Numbered from the stretch's first letter, positions 10,164 through 22,045 are shown. The stretch is 64,000 nt of DNA from Pampus argenteus (GCA_036937835.1 CM072863.1:17730501-17794500); one strand, 5' to 3'. The notes: generated by a model not told the origin, from the letters alone. A program made the numbers and translations.

Positions 10164-13100
10164 CTGCAGAAAACAAAAAGAAATGTTATTTAGAGCAGAG
10201 ATCAACTGCTTTCACATATAATTTATAGCATGTGTCATTTAACTGTCTTTTCATTCATGCATCTTCAGATTTTGAATTCAGGGGTTCATATTTTACATGC
10301 TAATTTCAATACAACTCCTTCATGCTCATATGTGCATTGAAAACGTTTCCAGTCGCTGTAATTGTTCTTGTCCATACTGGTTGTCAAGAGATCATTTCCA
10401 AATGCAATTCAAGTGTAAGAGAAAGGGGACAGAATACAAAATCAACTGTCTTTTTAGTACAAAATTCCCTTTTTGAGTTTCCCCAAGCAGTGTCTCCTTG
10501 CTGCACTGCTGTGGCATGAAACACAAACGGGGAGTTATGTACAAAACAGACTGCAACATGTTAGCCTCAACTGAATATGTATATTTTTTTCCAGTGAACC
10601 AGGACTGTGTGTTTTGTACTTATCTCTTACACTAGAACTCTGAAGATATCTTCACAGCTGGTACATCCAGAAGGAACAATAGCAATGTAAAAAAAGGTAC
10701 ACCTATATTTTAGGAAGCCTACACTTACCTTGGAGGACATAAATGCGGTCTCTGTACTCCACAGCACTGTGAAACTCCATGGCCACCGGCATGGGACTAA
10801 CTGCTGTCCAGCAGTTGTCTCTGGCATCATAGCACTCTACTGACTTTAACGCGTTTCGCCCATCACCTTCATATACTCGGCCTCCCAGTGCATAAAGCTT
10901 CCCACAGCAGTGCACAAGTCTGCAGCCAATCCTCGCTCTCAGCAGAGGTGCACGTGGAAGCCACCTGTTGCCTGCATGTTCGTACTGCCAGAAGTCACTC
11001 TCTGCTCGATGGTCTATGGACACCTCACTGTTGCTCGGTCGGTAACCGCCAGCGATGTAGATGTCGTTCTCTGAGGACACCAAAATACCAACCTCTCTGA
11101 GATCATTGGGTGGTTTGCAGAGCTTGAACACCCTTCCTGTGGCTGTGTCCAAGCAAGGCACCGTCTGCTTCTTCCCTGAGTGTTTGTGAGCGGCGTCAAA
11201 GCAGATGACCATCTCAGAAGCAGTCATTCCCAGGCGCTGTGGGCAACCATTGGTACCAGTGAGGCGGGTTTTGGCCTCAGCAGGGTCTTTAGACAGGGAC
11301 AGGGCACCAGCAAAGGGAGCGGGTATCCGACTGAGAAAGGCCTCATCAAGCAAAGGCAGACGGATGCATTGGGAAAAAACCTCTGCAAGGTAGGCCTCGC
11401 GGCCAGGCAGGTCATGCTCCAGCCAGCGGACTATGCTCTCATAGACATGCTCTTCCTTCTCCACGTTGAGGTCATCATTGTTCAAAATGCTGACCAGCTG
11501 CTCCTTGGTCATCTGGAGGAACTCTTGCTCCCATGAAACACACAAGAACTACCACAAACAAAGAACCAAATGTTCCAGTTTTTAGTAGCCAAACACACTA
11601 CTCACAAACCAGAACAATATATGTACTTGAACAAAAATACATACATATACATAAAAAATTGGAATTAAGTAGCAGCAGGAATAATCATTAAATCATAATG
11701 CAAATAACCAATCCTATGCTCATGTTTCAACTGACCTTCTTGCGGATGTAGTCTTGTGAGCGTTCCCTCAGTTCTTGGTGCCCATAGGCATCAGCGAACA
11801 TGTAGACCCCGATACAGTTCTGGGGGTCAAGCCTGCTGATCATGAACTGGGCACACTGGTCCTGCAGGGCAGGAATTTGGAAAATGCTGGCTGCTGTGAA
11901 CAGGGCCTGGACATTGGACTCAGAGAGCGTAACCCTGGATGTGTAGGCATAGTCTAGGACTAGGTGCATGGATTCAGACTCCACCCCAACAATTCTGACC
12001 TCACGCTGGCTGCTCTCTGTAAGGCCACTGGTGAACATGGACCTGGTGGTGACGGTGGAGAAAACACAAATGTGATAAACGATTCTCACGCAACAACTGC
12101 ATTTTGATTAAAACATGCTAAAACTTAACATGGATGTTTTATCTGTGTAGTAGTGTAATATTTCCAGTTAATGAATTGTAAAAATACAAACATTTGTGCA
12201 CATCCAACATTTCCTACCTAAAATATGGGCTGATTGCCGCAAGGACATTTCTGTGACATGAGAAAGTCTTGCCATGGTCCACTTCTACAACGATGTCTGT
12301 GAGTTGCGCTTCATCATACAAGGCTTTGAGCTGCTGAAGGAGGTTACAGGCATGAACAGCATCTACCCCGTTATAGTTGGTGCTTGGAGGTGTCCCATTT
12401 TGTACTTGTAACAGCTTCCCTACCTCTGATCAACACAGCACATAGGAAGAGAAAAACACAAGATCAGCAGAACATTTCAAAACTTGATCAGACTCAAAAA
12501 AGAAAATCAAGTGATATGACAGCAGGTTATAAAATTCGAACTCGTAAACAGTTATTCCTGTCGGCACTTTGAGACCCTTCATTCAGCCACTCGTATATAG
12601 TTGTGCAGTCTAATAAATGCACAAAAAAATGGGCATACATTGATGACAACACATGTACTGTGTCATACATGTAAGAGAGCACAAGACGTCCCATTTGTCC
12701 CTTACCTATGCACTTGTCTCACAAAATACATGTCTGAGGAGTGCTTCTGTTTAGAGTCTGAGATGACACAAAGGTGACTACCTAAAATGCTATAAATCTT
12801 TACTGCATTAAGATGAAAAAAAAACACAAAAAAAAAGTCTCTTCTATCATCGTTTTTTCTACATCTACTTGTTTCTAACTTTAGGACAATGGTGTTCACA
12901 GACCAACTCAAGACACACGGGCCTATAAACTTGCACATTCAGTGCTGTTATGCGAAGTAAACATGTTTCTTGTCTTACTTTTTGTGCTTAAGTTATACTA
13001 ATGGCGCTCCAACTTTGTGACGTCTGTTATGTTTCACTATAGTCGTAAATGCTCATTTGTTAAGAACAAAAAAACGTTTCCAAACAAAATACCTCGTGTT

Positions 13101-13878
13101 GTGCAACAATTACTCCCTGACAGGACAAAGACTCGCGATGAGTGAATAGAAAACTACTGTCTCACCAGGTGGTAGCTAGCCTGCTAACAGCACATATCAC
13201 TGCCCGGTGTCTGCAGTAAACTGTGCAGGCAGCTAACAAACGTTATGCTCCAAGGCAACTTCAAGATTATTAAACAACGTATAGTCCGGTTGTAATCTGT
13301 CGAAATGTTTGTTTATTTCGAGGAACAGCAGTGTTCGCTGCTACGTTAGCTGACTGACATGTTAAGCTTAACTCTTAGCAAGAAGCTAGTCACCAAGCTA
13401 ATGTTAGCAAGCTTTCTTTGACACAACACTGCGAGATATAAAAGAACGATAAAGACCTCAGATGTTTTCAGTCCAGCCGCCACTGCCTTAGAGAAATATA
13501 ACAGTGATTTGTTACGACGTCTAGTGCGTCAGTACTAAAAACAATAACTGTAACTATAACTTGTCTAATCTTTGTCTCTTGTCATAAACAAGTGTTTACA
13601 CAATCAGCTGTGTGGGTAGCGAGCTAACCGGCCGAAAGTTAGCCACACAGCTAACATTAGCTACTTAGCCGGGCTAACAGAGCCAACACTTTTGAGGAGT
13701 CAGTAAGAGCTTCACCCCGTTTAACGAGAAAGCAACATGTCACGACTCTTTTCATTAGTCTGTGCTACTATACTCCACGAACACACAAACACATATATTA
13801 CAACTTTAAAAAGCGTTATTTAAGTCAGATTAGTATACAAAACAATGCAGATTTTCGCTAACCTCCACTGGCAGCCAT
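9700..13878 (-). CDS. kbtbd8: KBTBD8, Kelch repeat and BTB domain protein 8 (complete, five coding exons)
   Basis: KBTBD8 is a substrate adaptor for CUL3 ubiquitin ligases. In vertebrates CUL3-KBTBD8 mono-ubiquitylates NOLC1 and TCOF1 and directs neural-crest specification. The exons on the minus strand are 13863-13878, 12218-12425, 11736-12042, 10729-11548 and 9700-10163. They total 1815 nt, give 604 residues plus TGA, and all junctions are GT-AG and in phase; human KBTBD8 is about 601. The BTB domain spans about residues 38-145 (LTDIVVEVDHG, then SMFTSGLTES), BACK about 150-250, and Kelch repeats about 330-590 (for example DIYIAGGYRPS and KLYALGGRVYEGDGRN). The C-terminus ends KLYPQCLQKVL, as in mammals. 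Identity over recognisable stretches is very high. No frameshift or missing exon is seen. It lies head-to-head with lrig1 across the desert and upstream of the slc16a-type gene on the same strand. Confidence 0.97.
10729..11548 (-). CDS. kbtbd8: kbtbd8 coding exon 4 (residues 178-451, BACK and first Kelch repeats)
   Basis: The acceptor GTGGTAG ends at 11549 and the donor CCAAG|GTAAGT is at 10728. The exon starts FLCVSWEQEFLQ, finishes the BACK domain (LNVEKEEHVYESIVRWLEHD) and enters the propeller with TNGCPQRLGMTASEM and GYRPSNSEVSIDH. The long continuous open frame of 820 nt and its phase agree with the neighbouring exons. Confidence 0.96.
11736..12042 (-). CDS. kbtbd8: kbtbd8 coding exon 3 (residues 75-177, rest of BTB)
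   Basis: The acceptor CACCACCAG ends at 12043 and the donor AGAAG|GTCAGT is at 11735. It completes the split arginine, then encodes SMFTSGLTES, VRIVGVESES, the NVQALFTAASIFQIP helix pair that contacts CUL3 in BTB adaptors, and the beginning of BACK (HQELRERSQDYIRKK). Confidence 0.95.
12218..12425 (-). CDS. kbtbd8: kbtbd8 coding exon 2 (residues 6-75, start of BTB)
   Basis: The acceptor ATCAG lies just before 12425 and the donor TTTTAG|GTAGG is at 12217. It encodes the variable N-terminal tail and the first half of the BTB fold, including HACNLLQQLK, LTDIVVEVDHGKTFSCHRNV and the ISPYF helix. An in-frame TGA lies upstream of the acceptor, so the start codon must come from another exon, which supports the exon at 13863-13878. 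Confidence 0.92.
12426..13862 (-). other. kbtbd8: kbtbd8 intron 1, with GCTAAC/GTTAGC cluster
   Basis: This is the intron between the 16-nt coding exon and exon 2. Its promoter-proximal part (13183-13678) contains the hexamer GCTAAC or its complement eight times, at 13183, 13232, 13345, 13403, 13623, 13638, 13650 and 13673. The remainder is AT-rich without obvious repeats. Confidence 0.7.
13863..13878 (-). CDS. kbtbd8: kbtbd8 coding exon 1 (16 coding nt)
   Basis: The ATG at 13878-13876 opens MAASG and the donor GGAG|GTTAGC follows at 13862. Only five codons plus one base are coding. This start is chosen because it reproduces the MAAS start of mammalian KBTBD8 and because its phase fits only the acceptor at 12426. 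No upstream in-frame alternative is needed. The exon also carries the 5' UTR. Confidence 0.85.
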
Positions 13879-13990
13879 TCTCTCCAGTCTGTCTCGGGGC
13901 AGACCGAGAAAACGTCAGTGAACGCACAGCGGAGCCCCGGAAACAAGGGACAGCCAATCATCACAGGAGCACGGATCTCGCAGCCAATCA
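13879..13990 (-). promoter_or_regulatory. kbtbd8: kbtbd8 5' UTR and proximal promoter with paired CCAAT boxes
   Basis: Two identical decamers CAGCCAATCA lie at 13951-13960 and 13981-13990, exactly 30 bp apart and about 75 and 105 bp upstream of the ATG. CCAAT boxes in TATA-less promoters are bound by NF-Y, and paired boxes about three helical turns apart are a known NF-Y arrangement. The start site probably lies between 13890 and 13930, where CpG density is raised. Confidence 0.6.
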
Positions 13991-15680
13991 TATTCCTTTT
14001 GTATCTGAAAAAGGTATACAAGTTGATGTCTGTATGAGTGGATTCTACACAGCGACGGAATTACAGACAACACTTAATATAATCAACCAAAACAGGGGAA
14101 AAATCAATCCGGTCCATCTAAGCGAGCGGATACAGACTAGCCAGCAGCAGAGAGGAAGCACTCTGAGTGCAACAGTGACTTAAGCAGTTAGGTATCATAA
14201 ATATGGTATTGGAAGCAGCAACATATTCCCCTCTGCTCTGCAAGAGTAACATGTTCTGCATTAAATAGTAAATAGATTTTGGTCGAGCCATTTTCACTTT
14301 ATGAAGTGCATAAGAGCCAAGGTAGAATGTTCTTGATATAATGTATTAAAGATCTCACAAGAAATACAGATTTAAATTAGTTGCATTGTGAAATCTTGAA
14401 CACGGCCGAGGTGACTCAAGCCTGCAAAAAAGGACTCTGATAAACATGTCTTTGTTTTTGCATAGTAAATGTACAAGAGAGAACTCAAGGTCTTAATATC
14501 TTAATATCTTAGAAAGTTTCAGATCAGTAGATATTTCAATTTCTTGAATCAATCAGTACCACCTTATAGTGGAATACATTAACCACCATAATCAAGAAGC
14601 TGTGAATAGTGGCACCACTAATATGTCACATTTCCTCCAAAAGGTATGAGCCAATGCAGACTTGTAGAAAAACATTTTAAGACAGGTTTGCTCGATAAAT
14701 GTAGATGATGAGGCCAGTGATAATCTTAAATAACTCGTTTTTAAGTTGTTCTTTCAGTAAATCTGCATATTATCATAAACTGGAAAATGTTTATGATTTA
14801 AAGATGATTAAATTATTATTTATTGCATGCCTCAAGGGCAACTTCAATTAAAATACATTTTTAATTTTGGCACACCTACACTTCCTCCATTGTGTTTTCA
14901 TATTTTTTTTTTTATATTTTCAAATGTTGCATATCACACATTGCAGCTCATGAATTTTGGATTCACAAAAGATCATGTTGGCTTGAAAGGCTGCGTAAAC
15001 TAGGCTGTGTTTCATATTTCAAGTGGAATAAATTGCATTTGAGTGGGGTTTTTCACATGGGCATCCTAACCTTTACCCATAAGAAGCAGATTATTTTTTG
15101 ACTAGATGAACAGGAGCAGTGGCTGTGATGAAAAAATGTCTTCTGGCCATACCAAGCAAATCAGTGTTTTCTTTCTGACCTTTTCTTAATTATGCATTTT
15201 ACATTCATTCATAAGCTTAACATATTTTGTGTTTGTCAGAATTGATTGCCTTTTACACTCGTGTTACACGTTGCATTTATAGACTTATTTAATACAATTA
15301 TTATTAAAATGGTTAGATCAGATAAATGAGGTTTGATGATGGCAAAAATGGAACAATACTGACAGTCACTTACCGTCACTGACAATCATCGCACCCCACG
15401 GAAAGTACATTGAGTTAAAGGCCATATTATGGCAGGCATGCTCTGCGACTCTACCACTCATAGATATCAATAGAAGAAATCATGAAATCATGTCATAAGT
15501 CTGTCTCTCACAGTAATTTGGGATCAACAGACAAAATATACAGTAACATTACTCATTTCAGTACATTTTAACAGAAACAAATACTCAACAAATAATGTAT
15601 TAAATCTCTCAATATAAAGGGAAAATTTAAGATTAAATATTAATGATTGCTACAGGAAACATGCATTTTTCATCTCCCAA
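13991..15680. other. Intergenic, nothing recognised
   Basis: AT-rich sequence upstream of kbtbd8. No repeat, coding exon or RNA gene is recognised. Short open frames lack features. Confidence 0.5.
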
Positions 15681-15689
15681 TTAAGTCGA

Positions 15690-16220
15690 ACTTGAATATT
15701 TCATTTAAATGATCCATTATTATGTTGATTGCATATTTCAGGCTTTTCACACAAGCTGTCAACAATAACGAGGCAATGCCCTTTGTGGCAATGGCCGTTG
15801 ATAATTCATTGCAATTCCAGCTCTCCATCAGAGGTGAATAGGGAGCGGGCTGCGGTGGATCTTTTGACATTCACAACACGAGGCAGCACCTGCAACCTCA
15901 TGCTGTCTAGAGAAGTAAACTAATTGCTGTTTATTGAATACTGTGATTGCCATGTAATTTCTGTGTATTAACTTGCTGTCAGTTAATCTCTATTGCTTTT
16001 AATTAGAATTCATTTGAATGGAATTGTACGAATATTTATACAAACACGAGCGATGATGTTATTGTTAGGTGTCATTGTGTCTATTGGATTTTAAAAAGAT
16101 TTACTTGCTGCTAATGATATAACATTTGCTTTGCTCATTCCTATATGTAAGATCGATTAAAGCAATTATTTTGTAATTAATTATGCGCTTGTTAGGCTTG
16201 TTAGGAAGTCGCACCTGAAA
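15690..16220. promoter_or_regulatory. Candidate conserved non-coding element (enhancer-like)
   Basis: A 0.5 kb stretch without tandem or transposon features, rich in homeodomain-type cores: TAATTAG at 15999-16005 and TAATTAATTATGC at 16174-16186, the latter joining two TAAT cores to a POU-like half site. This composition, within a desert between two developmental genes, resembles vertebrate conserved non-coding elements. No alignment was possible. Confidence 0.35.
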
Positions 16221-16229
16221 AATATAACT

Positions 16230-18185
16230 GATTTATTTTCTTTACCTACTTACAGTTCCACTCCTTTCATCTCATGCTTTTAACTACTTTCTGCACTTAA
16301 CACCTCAACTCCATTCAGTGCTTACACTTCAGTGTACGTGTTCATACACTGTTTATCTCAAATGCTTTCATACTTTCATACTCATACTCCAGGCAGCATC
16401 TTTCCGATTTTGAAATTAACGTCTTTCAGGACTTCAATTGACATTTGCAGCTCAATTTATTATTTACATACCAGTTCAATTCCTTTCACTGCTTTAATTT
16501 CAACTTCATTCACCACAGTAATTCCAGTGGTTCCAGCTTTTTGAAAACATTTCTATTGCAAGAATTTCAGCAGTAAACACGCATAAACATACTGTATATA
16601 TGCCATTTATGGTTACAAATATCTTTTATAAACTATAAGGGTGAAGTGCTGACTCAAAGCTTTTCATGCATGTTAGGTGAAATGTGGATGAAAGGTATCT
16701 TTTTCATTTCTGCTGTGCTATTTTTCACTTTTATCTAAATATCAACATAAACACTCAAACATCCTTGAAACAGAACATTTTTAGACATCTTTTCTATAAA
16801 GATATTTCTATATAATATAACAAAAAGTGTATATCCATGTAGTCAAAGCGGACCATTAGATCTACATTCCTACCCGGACTCTTTTGTAGTAGTATTTGGT
16901 GCAATCATACGAAGACTGTTGCAAACTTAAAGGTCTCTGCACTGCCATTATCAGTGCCATGCAGGGTGGAAATGCACAGTAACACTGTAAAATGACAGAA
17001 AGGGAGACAAATACAAGTATCTAAGCAATCGATTTCACATTTTTTCCCCCAATTTCTTCCCATTCAGCCACAGTGAGGCCTGTGAAATTGGACCTAGCGA
17101 CTGTTGAATGAGAGAAAACAGGCTTCCTGAGTTCGCTGTTATTTGATGAGAGCTTTGGTTTCTGTTTACCCCTCCACAGATATCCCTCTTTGATACATTG
17201 AAACTAATCACCTGATATCTGCACTTTCTACTGTCTCCCTATCTTGCGCAGAAGTTTCTGATCACAGCACTGCGGACAAGAGATTATTATAGTGTGCAGT
17301 CACAATATACCGTTGCAACAAGGGCCGCAACCGATGAAATTACAAGAAGTGTCTCCAGGGAATATATAGGAATTTTGCTGCTTACGCTCAGATCTAGAAA
17401 GTGTTCAGAACCAGTGTTTTTTTTCTTAGGAAAATCCTTCATCACCTGGTTGAATGTGGAGTAAATGTGTATATTCATGTTTTATGTGTAATATATCTTA
17501 TCAGTTAATTGCATTTGTGTGTATGTGTGTGTTTGTGTTCTGTACGTATACACACTGAAGGGTTTTACATTAATAATATTTGTTGTCATCTCCTCTGTAA
17601 GGCCCCTCTTCAGTTGTGAGTCAGTTGCAATTTCTTGGGAAGATGAGAGAAAGACAGTGCAGGGGGTTAAACGGTGAAGTCCCAAGTTGGCAACGATTGA
17701 ATTGCAGAACAGAAGAAGAAGAGGAGATGAGATGGGATGCATGAGGAAGAGGAGGCAGGGGGTGTAATTGTAGTTTAAATGTGTGTTTTTGTCAGAGATG
17801 GAGGTGATGGGTTATTATATGCCTCTGGGGGCCTGTGAAGGAATGCCTGCAGATGTTGCAAAGAGCTACAGGTTCCCCCACCTCGTCACTCAGGGGGAGA
17901 CAAATAGGAGTACTACGGGAGGCTGCTGTAAATACAGACCTGGAGGTCTTTCTCGGTGTTTAAAAAGTCCCTTTCTCACTCTTATCCTCTGACTTTCTCA
18001 GTAACCCTACCTGAGGGGTTGATGAGCAGATGGTCTGAGTTTCCCCAAAAGCACCTTTATTTCCAGACAATCCCATCATACCAGCTCAAGGTGCTGACAA
18101 AGGTGTTTGTTAATGGTTGTTGTTTAGCTGTAACACACCAGGTATATACGTTTTTTACTGGTTTTGTTGTATCCTTTTGAAAACA
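16230..18185. other. Intergenic; possible CNE at 17040-17280 and 17570-17960
   Basis: The first part (16230-17030) is AT-rich with nothing recognised. The two named intervals are of balanced composition and non-repetitive, and could be constrained regulatory DNA. No coding signal is seen. Confidence 0.3.
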
Positions 18186-18189
18186 AATC

Positions 18190-18712
18190 GGGAATAGTTA
18201 GACTGTTTGGGAAATATGCTTTCTTGGAGCCAACAGTCAGTTATCTTAGCTTACCGCTTACCGCACAAAGACGGGAAACAACAGGAAATAGCCAGTTTCT
18301 ACCACATGTATATATGTCTGGTTAACACACTGTATTTTCTTTGTTTAATTAATATAAAAAAATACAAATTACCGTTTTACAGGGGGTTATGTGCCAGACT
18401 ATTTCTTGCCTGGGAGCAGTGAATTCCTGCAGGATGCCTGGCCACTGGTCCTAGCCAAGAAATAGCATTTACCCCAATGTCGATTTTACACTTTTGTTTT
18501 GCACAGATTGAACAAACAAGTCATATCATGTTCATTAGTATGCATTACTGTGGAGGTGCTGAGAGGTCCATTTTGTTACCTTTGCACAGAGCAAGACAAG
18601 CTACTTCTTCCTGTTTCAACCTTTGTGTGTAACTCACCTGTATGTAGCTTCACAGATAGATATGAGTCAAGATATGAGTGATGTCAAGCATCTATCTCTC
18701 GGCAAAATTCAT
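18190..18712. repeat. Foldback-type dispersed repeat, degenerate copy
   Basis: It begins TGTTTGGGAAATATGCTTTC and ends near ATCTATCTCTCGGCAAAATT. At the centre, CTATTTCTTGCCTGGG at 18399-18414 faces its imperfect reverse complement CCTAGCCAAGAAATAG at 18450-18465. The outer right end read in reverse (GCCGAGAGATAGATG) resembles the left arm of a palindromic element that I recall as very common in percomorph fishes. No protein is encoded. It is probably a non-autonomous transposon relic that can form a hairpin. Confidence 0.6.
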
Positions 18713-20040
18713 GACATATCCATGAATAGTCCCTTTTATCAGTTATATGCCAATTGGTCATCTGAACTATAAGCTAAATGATATTTCTTCTTCTTTCCAC
18801 AGCTGTTATTGTAGTAGTTCTTACTTGTTATTTCTGTGTGCAACAAAAGCTGTAATGTTGTTTTAAGATCTTGTTATTTTCAATGTGGCCCTTGACGATG
18901 TGGAATCCTCATTATCACCATAGAGACAGCAGGAGGGACTGCATTGTTTTAACATTTAGGCTGCAGAGAGGGAGAGTGTGTAGCACCTGTGTAGAAGTGT
19001 TCTTTGTGATTAAATCCACTTCAGTGTGACATTAAAAACACCACAAATAAATAGCTTTGGTTATGTTAGAAAATCTGTCTTAACTCAGATAATACTCAGA
19101 TAATATAGATGGGTTTCTGAATTAGGTTTGGCACGATAAAATACCAATTACAAAATAATCATGAACCAGATTTACTAATACATTAAATCATTGCTAATGA
19201 GAGACCAGAACCTAATTGTGTAGTGTCCCGTAACACCCTTGAATGCAGGCTACTAAGCAAATCATGATCTTGAAATGCCCTTCTCCCAACTGAAACTTAT
19301 TTTTCATCTCCTGGAAGGTTATTGGCCACATTTTGAACTGTTAATAACAATAATACTTGTTATTAGTGGTAGTAGTATTTCTATAGACCAACTAGGTTAG
19401 CTAAACAACTCATAATAGGGTCTAGAGGTCTGCAGAAAGACAGAGATCATGCATTATGTCAAACTCTTAAAAGGAAGGAAGGAAAGATACGATTGCACAA
19501 ATACCAAAGTCTGTTGGAAGCTACCTGAATACTACCCAGTTGTAATCCTGTTGATTCATCCACCATTTATGCTATCATAGCTATGAGATAGAAGACAAAC
19601 TCTTCATTTAGCAGAGATGAGCCCAAAAAAAGAAATGTCCTCTTTTCTTATGTTGAAACTGAGCTGATAACACTGGATCAAAGCTCATGTGTGTCTTTTT
19701 GATTTGTCTGCTGAAGACCACAGTGACTAGTAGAAAGGCCAGGTTCACATTGGTTGCAACTTTGGGGACAATTTCAGCAGGCTGCCGGGTGACCGTGCAT
19801 CGTCTGCCCTTCAAGTTGTAAAAGCAAACAAATAAGGCTGTAGTGCCTCCCACTGTGAGGTCGACTCATTTGTTCCACTTGTCCGGCTGATGGATTTGGT
19901 TTTATAAAATTTAGCTTTTTTTAGCCTCCCGCTAATTAGTTAAGGGAGAAAAAAAAAAAAACATGCACTCACACACATTTTGTCCAATTTGACTAGCCTC
20001 TTTTTTTCTCCTTCTAAATCGTCCTCTTGGGGTCTTCTTC
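18713..20040. other. Intergenic, nothing recognised
   Basis: Mostly AT-rich unique-looking sequence. A short GGAAGGAAGGAAA tract lies near 19472. No coding or RNA signal is found. Confidence 0.4.
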
Positions 20041-20044
20041 ACAG

Positions 20045-20770
20045 ACCTGTGCGTCCACAGCATGGTTGAGCTCTCTCTGTGTGAGGGTGAGCCAGCGTGG
20101 CCGGGAGGCTCAAGACACCCAGCAGGGAGGTCTGCGACTCTAATAGCAGAATCGGATTATAGGACTCCCCTGGTGTGTGCTGCCATGCACCAGTGTGCGA
20201 ATGCACTGCCTGTCATCAATATTGAGGCGGTGGCGCAGAGAGATCTATCAGCAAATCCGATTGCACGCAGAGAATTCTGAGGTCCCGGCAGAAAAGGCTG
20301 GGATGGGCTTTTTCCCCCTCTCTCCCACTTTCCTTTTACATTATTTCAGGCCCCAGGAGAGTATTCTCCATCATGTCAATGTAATGTAGCACACAGAGGC
20401 AATCATGCAGCTTCTCTGGCCTCGGGGCTGCCTGCTCGGAGGAGAAAATGCAACTTTAGCACTTAATCATCTCACTCAAAGCTGCCGCACCAGTCTATGG
20501 GAAGGTTTTCCACACAATATGAAACCAGATCCCTCATGGTGGGCATGCTGCTGTGTATCCCCCTAGGTTGGAGGCTTTTGCTCCTCCATTTCCCCCTTTC
20601 CCATTTGAAGATCAGTGAATATGCTGTCTCAGAACTGTGCTTATGTGTCAATTCAGCCGATGCGGAAAAAGACCTCAGTTGGACGCTATGTTACCTGCCG
20701 ACCCCTGCTGAAACATTTCGATTCATGAATCCCACCTCCTCACTGAGGAGTGCGCGGCAATCAGAGTCAT
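20045..20770. promoter_or_regulatory. Candidate conserved non-coding element cluster
   Basis: This interval has higher GC than its surroundings, contains several CpGs and is free of repeats. Two overlapping short open frames (72 and 70 residues) occur but have no start context, domain or splice partners. The profile is more like a constrained regulatory block than an exon. Not verified by alignment. Confidence 0.3.
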
Positions 20771-20929
20771 TCTAGTGTGATTAGTGCTGCACTGCTGAGG
20801 AAGAGCATGCATGTCGAAGCAGAGGGATGTGGAGCTTTATTGATATTGACTTACATGTATAGCAGACATTACTGTTCATGTTTCAAGGCCACAGAGTTCA
20901 TATTAGATAGGAAAGAAATACAAGCCATG

Positions 20930-21945
20930 ATGTGTTTGTATGTGTGTGTGTGTGTATACATGCATATAAATGAGAGGGAGGTGTGTGTATTATTAGGTGA
21001 TTGATCAGCTGCGTGCATGGCTCCAAGGGAAGACATAGGAAGAGGTCAAACAAGAATGCTCCAAATAGACCTGTCGGAGTCAGCCTGAGGGAGGCCTAAC
21101 TGGTTAGACAAGGGCGATACTTTTTTACTACAAGTGTCCTTGCTTTACTGTGCTTGGACTGGACAAGCCCATGTATTATTCACCGGTCTCACTGGGTGAT
21201 AAATGGGAGACCTCCATTTCAGAAGCAGTAGAATATTCAGTACTTATCTCTTTTAATCCCATGACCGCAGGCCAAGTCACTGAATTAGTGGGCAAGGCAT
21301 AACAGTGCTGCTTAAACTGCAGGGGCAAGGTTGTTTAACCAGGAAATTTATCCAAAAGCTATTTGTTTGATAAATAATTGTGGATGTTAGCCAACAGTGT
21401 TTTTAAGACATATTTAAAAAGGAATTATGTTAAAGATGGATTGTAGTTAGAAATATATATATATATATATATATTTCCTGAAAACGGTGCCTTCATTTTA
21501 TTCCCCCTCCTGGCTCTATTTGATGTACAATATGGTTTGGGTGTATGTTTGTATTTTTAAACTGCAACATCGCAACAAATGTTATGGTAATATGTTAATG
21601 AATAAAGCATGCATACAGTAAGTCATCGACGTTGTCTCAGTGATTTGTTGTTAAAGAAGATTTTTTTTTATTCAGGTCTATAAAAAGCTAAACTCCCGCC
21701 GTCAAGTGTTTGCCACTGAGGTGACTTACTGCCTGTGTGGTGCTCATGCATATGTGTCTGTGGAAATGTGCATGTGTCATGCATTATACAATAAACATTA
21801 CCCCAGTTTTTGTACAGCTTCTTGGGATTCCTTGCCCGTGTTGTTGCCTTTCTCTCTCCACACACTTTATTTACATGACTGTCTTTATGTTTTAACCAGT
21901 GGTGAAAATATTTTAAATAATATTTTATTTTTAAGATAATCAATG
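20930..21945. other. Intergenic with (TG)n and (AT)n; possible CNE at 21010-21340
   Basis: It contains a TG-rich microsatellite at 20938-20957 and (AT)n at 21452-21475. The block 21010-21340 is non-repetitive with balanced composition and might be constrained. The rest is AT-rich. Confidence 0.35.
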
Positions 21946-22045
21946 GAGTAAAAGTGTAAAACAGTATGAAATAGAAAGTACAAGTATGGATCTAAAAGTT
22001 GTATTTAAGTACAGTACTTATGAGTAAATGTACTACAAAACCTCT
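21945..22045 (+). repeat. Fragment of an abundant fish repeat (AAGTACAAGTA/GTAAATGTAC type)
   Basis: It contains AGTACAAGTA, then TTTAAGTACAGTACTTATGA and GAGTAAATGTAC in the order I recall for the end of a very abundant percomorph interspersed repeat. A longer, more degenerate copy is at 60600-61045. Non-coding. Confidence 0.5.
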
